A stretch of 64,000 nt of DNA from Glutamicibacter sp. MNS18 (lineage in GTDB: Bacteria; Actinomycetota; Actinomycetes; Actinomycetales; Micrococcaceae), in the NCBI RefSeq assembly GCF_026107515.2, contig NZ_JAPCHW010000003.1, forward strand, positions 62,001 through 126,000, written 5' to 3'. The notes under the pieces were generated by a model. That model was not told the DNA's origin. It saw only the letters and a list, made by a program, of their open reading frames with translations, and did not search any database. Of this stretch, positions 61,627 to 64,000 are shown one piece after another (position 1 is the first letter of the stretch; each line of letters starts with the position of its first letter). The position numbers were made by a program, and so were the translations under genes.

Positions 61627-63036
61627 CTAGCGGACGTCGACTTCCGCCGTGGTTCGCTTGCTCAGTTTCGAGAAGAGCCAGAGCATCCCGGTCAATCCCA
61701 GGGTCAGCAGCAACTGGGTGCGGGCCGTGGCGTCGGTCATGGCCATGCCCATGATGCCGAGCATTGCCGCGATGGTTGCCAGCGACAAGTAGGGGAATCC
61801 CCACAACTTCAGCGGCATGGCCGTCCCCTCACGCTCCGCACGACGACGCAGGACGAACTGGGTCACCGCAATGAAACTCCAGATCACGATGATGGTGGAA
61901 CCCACCACATTCAGCAACAACGGCATCACCGCATCGGGCCATACCCAGTTCAGGCCCACGGCAATGAATGAGAACGAGACCGACCAGATGACCGCATTGG
62001 CCGGAACCCCCTTGCCGGTCACCGTGGTGACCAGGGTCGGAGCCATTTTGCGGCTACCCAGCGAGTACAGCATGCGTGAGGCCCCGTAGATGTTGGCGTT
62101 CATCGCCGAGAGCAGGGCGATGACGATCAGCAGCGACATCAACAGTTCCACTCCGGGGACATTGAGCACCGCGAGCACTGCGGAGAACGGCCCCTCGACC
62201 ACGGCAGGGGAGTTCCACGGAAGCACCGCGAGGATCACGATGATCGATCCCAGGTAGAAGAACAGGATCCGCAGCATCACCTGCGAGACAGTGCGCTTGA
62301 TGTTCCCCGCCGGATCATCCGATTCGGCCGCCGCGATCGAGACAACCTCGGTTCCGCCGAAGGAGAAGATCACGATCAGCAGGGCCGCGGCAATGCCGGC
62401 CATACCGCTGGGCGCGAAGCCCCCGTTGTCCACGAAGTTCGCGAATCCGACCGGCTGGCTGGTGGGGATCACCCCGAAGATCACCAGGGCGCCGAGCACC
62501 AGGAACGCGAGGATCGCGGCCACCTTGATGAAGGCGAACCAGAATTCGAACTTTCCGTAATTTCCCACACCCAGCAGGTTCACCCCGGTGAGGACAACAA
62601 CAAAGAGCAGGACCCAGGACCATTGCGGAATCCCGTGGAACCAGGTGGACAGGATTGCCGCGGCACCGGTGGCCTCGGCCGCGATCACCACCACCAGCTG
62701 GATCCAGTACAGCCATCCCACGGTGCTGCCGGCACTTCGCCCCAGGGCCTTGTGGGCAAAGGTGCTGAAGGCGCCCGCTGATGGATTGGCGGCCACCATT
62801 TCGGCCAGCATTGCCATGATCACAATGACAATGGTGCCGGCCAGCAGGTAGGAGACCAGGACCGCGGGCCCCGCAATGGAAATCGCCTGCCCCGAGCCGA
62901 CGAAGAGCCCGGCACCGATGGCGCCACCCAGACCCATCATGGAGATCTGCGAGCGGGTCAGTCCCGTGTGCAGCTGATTGCCTGTGGCAGCGGGCGCGGC
63001 CGGGGTCCGCGGTGCCTTCAGAGCGGAGCGATTCAT
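61627..63036 (-). CDS. APC-family amino acid permease
   Basis: A membrane transporter of 469 residues with about 12 helices, of the amino acid transporter family (AAT; GabP/CycA/AnsP group). LTRSQISMMGLGGAIGAGLFVGSG is the TM1 signature and FSFGGTEVVSIAAAESDDP the TM6 region. The substrate cannot be fixed from sequence. Its start overlaps the stop of the aminotransferase gene by 4 bp, so both form one operon, suggesting uptake and transamination of the same amino acid. Confidence 0.92.
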   Translation of the reverse strand: MNRSALKAPRTPAAPAATGNQLHTGLTRSQISMMGLGGAIGAGLFVGSGQAISIAGPAVLVSYLLAGTIVIVIMAMLAEMVAANPSAGAFSTFAHKALGRSAGSTVGWLYWIQLVVVIAAEATGAAAILSTWFHGIPQWSWVLLFVVVLTGVNLLGVGNYGKFEFWFAFIKVAAILAFLVLGALVIFGVIPTSQPVGFANFVDNGGFAPSGMAGIAAALLIVIFSFGGTEVVSIAAAESDDPAGNIKRTVSQVMLRILFFYLGSIIVILAVLPWNSPAVVEGPFSAVLAVLNVPGVELLMSLLIVIALLSAMNANIYGASRMLYSLGSRKMAPTLVTTVTGKGVPANAVIWSVSFSFIAVGLNWVWPDAVMPLLLNVVGSTIIVIWSFIAVTQFVLRRRAEREGTAMPLKLWGFPYLSLATIAAMLGIMGMAMTDATARTQLLLTLGLTGMLWLFSKLSKRTTAEVDVR

Positions 63037-64000
63037 GCGGTGACCTCCGACCGCTGACCGGCCACGGCCTTCAGGACGCGATCAACGTCCTGGGACGTGC
63101 CCGAGGAGATGCGAACGCCCTCCCCGGCAAAGGTACGTGCCACCACGCCACCGGCATCCAGCAGTGCTTCCAGCTCGGCACTGGCCTCCCCGGCCGGAAC
63201 CCATACGAAGTTCGCTTGTGAGGCAATGGCAGGGTATCCGGCGGCCAGCAGTCCCTGCAGCAGACGTTCACGCTGTTGGACAACCTCGCTGATCCGCGCG
63301 GCAAGTTCCACCTCGGCCCGAAGGGAAGCCAGGGCGGCAACCTGCGCCAGGTCGGTGACCGAAAACGGGATGGCCACCTTGTTCAGGTTCTGTGCCACCT
63401 CGGTCGGCGCGATGGCATAGCCGATGCGTAACCCGGCCAGCCCGTAGGCCTTGGAGAAGGTATGCAGTACAGCCACATGCGGATACTTGGCAAAGAGGGC
63501 AAGCCCATCGGCACGAACTGCCGAACGGTCGAAATGAACGTAGGCCTCGTCGATCACCACCAACACATCGCGTGGAACGGCGTTCACGAAGTCATCGAGC
63601 TGCTGGGCATCAACCACTGTACCGGTGGGATTGTTGGGGTTGCAGATGAAGATCAGCTTGGTGCGCTCGGTAATGGCCTCGAGCATGGCAGGCAGGTCAT
63701 GGGCCGCGTCCTGATTCAACGGAACCTCAACGGGGACCGCCCCGGCGATACGCACCAGGGACGGATAGGCCTCGAAGGAACGCCAGGCGAATACGACTTC
63801 ATCGCCCGGGCCGGCCACGGCGTGGATCAACTGGGAAGCGACTTCAACAGATCCTGCGCCCAGGGCGATATTGTCGGCATTCACCGCGTACTTGCCGGCG
63901 ATGGCATCACGCAGCTGCGCGGCACCGATATCGGGGTAGCGGTGGATCGTGGTCAAGCGTTCGGTCACGGCAGTGACGACCGAGTCCAACGGCTGGTGGG
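63033..64000 (-). CDS. HisC-like aminotransferase, N-terminus cut by window edge
   Basis: A pyridoxal-phosphate fold I aminotransferase of the histidinol-phosphate/aromatic group. It has NPNNPTGTVVDAQQLDDF, the Schiff-base lysine in LHTFSKAYGLAGLRIGYA, and the C-terminal GVRISSGTSQDVDRVL. The frame is open to 64000 (upstream residues read HQPLDSVVTAV), so the true start lies outside. It is the first gene of the pair with the permease and overlaps it by 4 bp. A second hisC-type enzyme, often called Pat, deaminates aromatic amino acids; that would fit the permease neighbour. Confidence 0.9.
   Translation of the reverse strand, partial: HQPLDSVVTAVTERLTTIHRYPDIGAAQLRDAIAGKYAVNADNIALGAGSVEVASQLIHAVAGPGDEVVFAWRSFEAYPSLVRIAGAVPVEVPLNQDAAHDLPAMLEAITERTKLIFICNPNNPTGTVVDAQQLDDFVNAVPRDVLVVIDEAYVHFDRSAVRADGLALFAKYPHVAVLHTFSKAYGLAGLRIGYAIAPTEVAQNLNKVAIPFSVTDLAQVAALASLRAEVELAARISEVVQQRERLLQGLLAAGYPAIASQANFVWVPAGEASAELEALLDAGGVVARTFAGEGVRISSGTSQDVDRVLKAVAGQRSEVTA

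Overview
This window is a high-GC actinobacterial chromosome segment, most likely from a member of the Micrococcaceae (Arthrobacter, Glutamicibacter, Paeniglutamicibacter or a close relative). The evidence is strong G/C preference at third codon positions, TAnnnT-type -10 boxes, leaderless-looking starts, an actinobacterial ileS T-box, a group II truncated haemoglobin, and gene orders known from that family: pepN/rpiB/nei/tig/clpP1P2/clpX, ileS/folC/DUF4233/ndk, and rne/rplU/rpmA/obg/proBA/nadD/rsfS.

Layout. 1-6.8 kb: acyl-CoA thioesterase (cut by the left edge), a conserved unknown, globin plus OsmC, aminopeptidase N, RpiB and a Nei-type glycosylase. 6.9-7.7 kb: tRNA-Gly(TCC) and two identical tRNA-Pro(TGG) genes. 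7.7-12.8 kb: trigger factor, both ClpP subunits, ClpX and an Rv2466c-like thioredoxin-fold protein. 12.9-17.3 kb: a membrane protein, a probable frameshifted gene and valS. 17.4-28.5 kb: SDR and sirohydrochlorin chelatase, then a tightly overlapping assimilatory sulfate operon (sulfite reductase, APS reductase, CysD, CysN, SsuABC-like transporter, CobA, ferredoxin reductase FprA). It links sulfur import, ATP sulfurylase, APS reduction, siroheme supply and electron delivery to sulfite reductase.

28.6-32.4 kb: a HelD-family helicase of the HelR type whose promoter carries a perfect inverted repeat matching the rifamycin-associated element, divergent from an unrecognised polytopic membrane protein. 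32.5-38.2 kb: T-box-controlled ileS, folC, DUF4233 and ndk. 38.2-42.5 kb: a small unknown protein, AI-2E exporter, two paralogous GNAT enzymes, DUF2809 and VKOR proteins. 42.5-53.9 kb: a long rne leader, RNase E/G, ribosomal proteins L21/L27, Obg, ProB, ProA, a small membrane protein, NadD, a tail-anchored AKP-rich protein, RsfS and tRNA-Ala(GGC).

54-64 kb is more accessory: a YqeY protein, an unrecognised 485-residue protein, tRNA-Ala(CGC), a gene-poor scar, a double-SRPBCC protein, a trimethylamine-monooxygenase-like flavoenzyme with a dyad in its promoter, a small tyrosine phosphatase, an AlkD-like repair protein, an APC amino-acid permease and a HisC-like aminotransferase cut by the right edge.

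The observation I rate highest is the HelR gene with its rifamycin-element-like promoter, which suggests an inducible rifamycin-tolerance locus. Next are the sulfate operon's inverted-repeat promoter and composition break, the tmm promoter dyad, and several short or unrecognised genes. No CRISPR array, complete insertion sequence, prophage or replication origin was seen.
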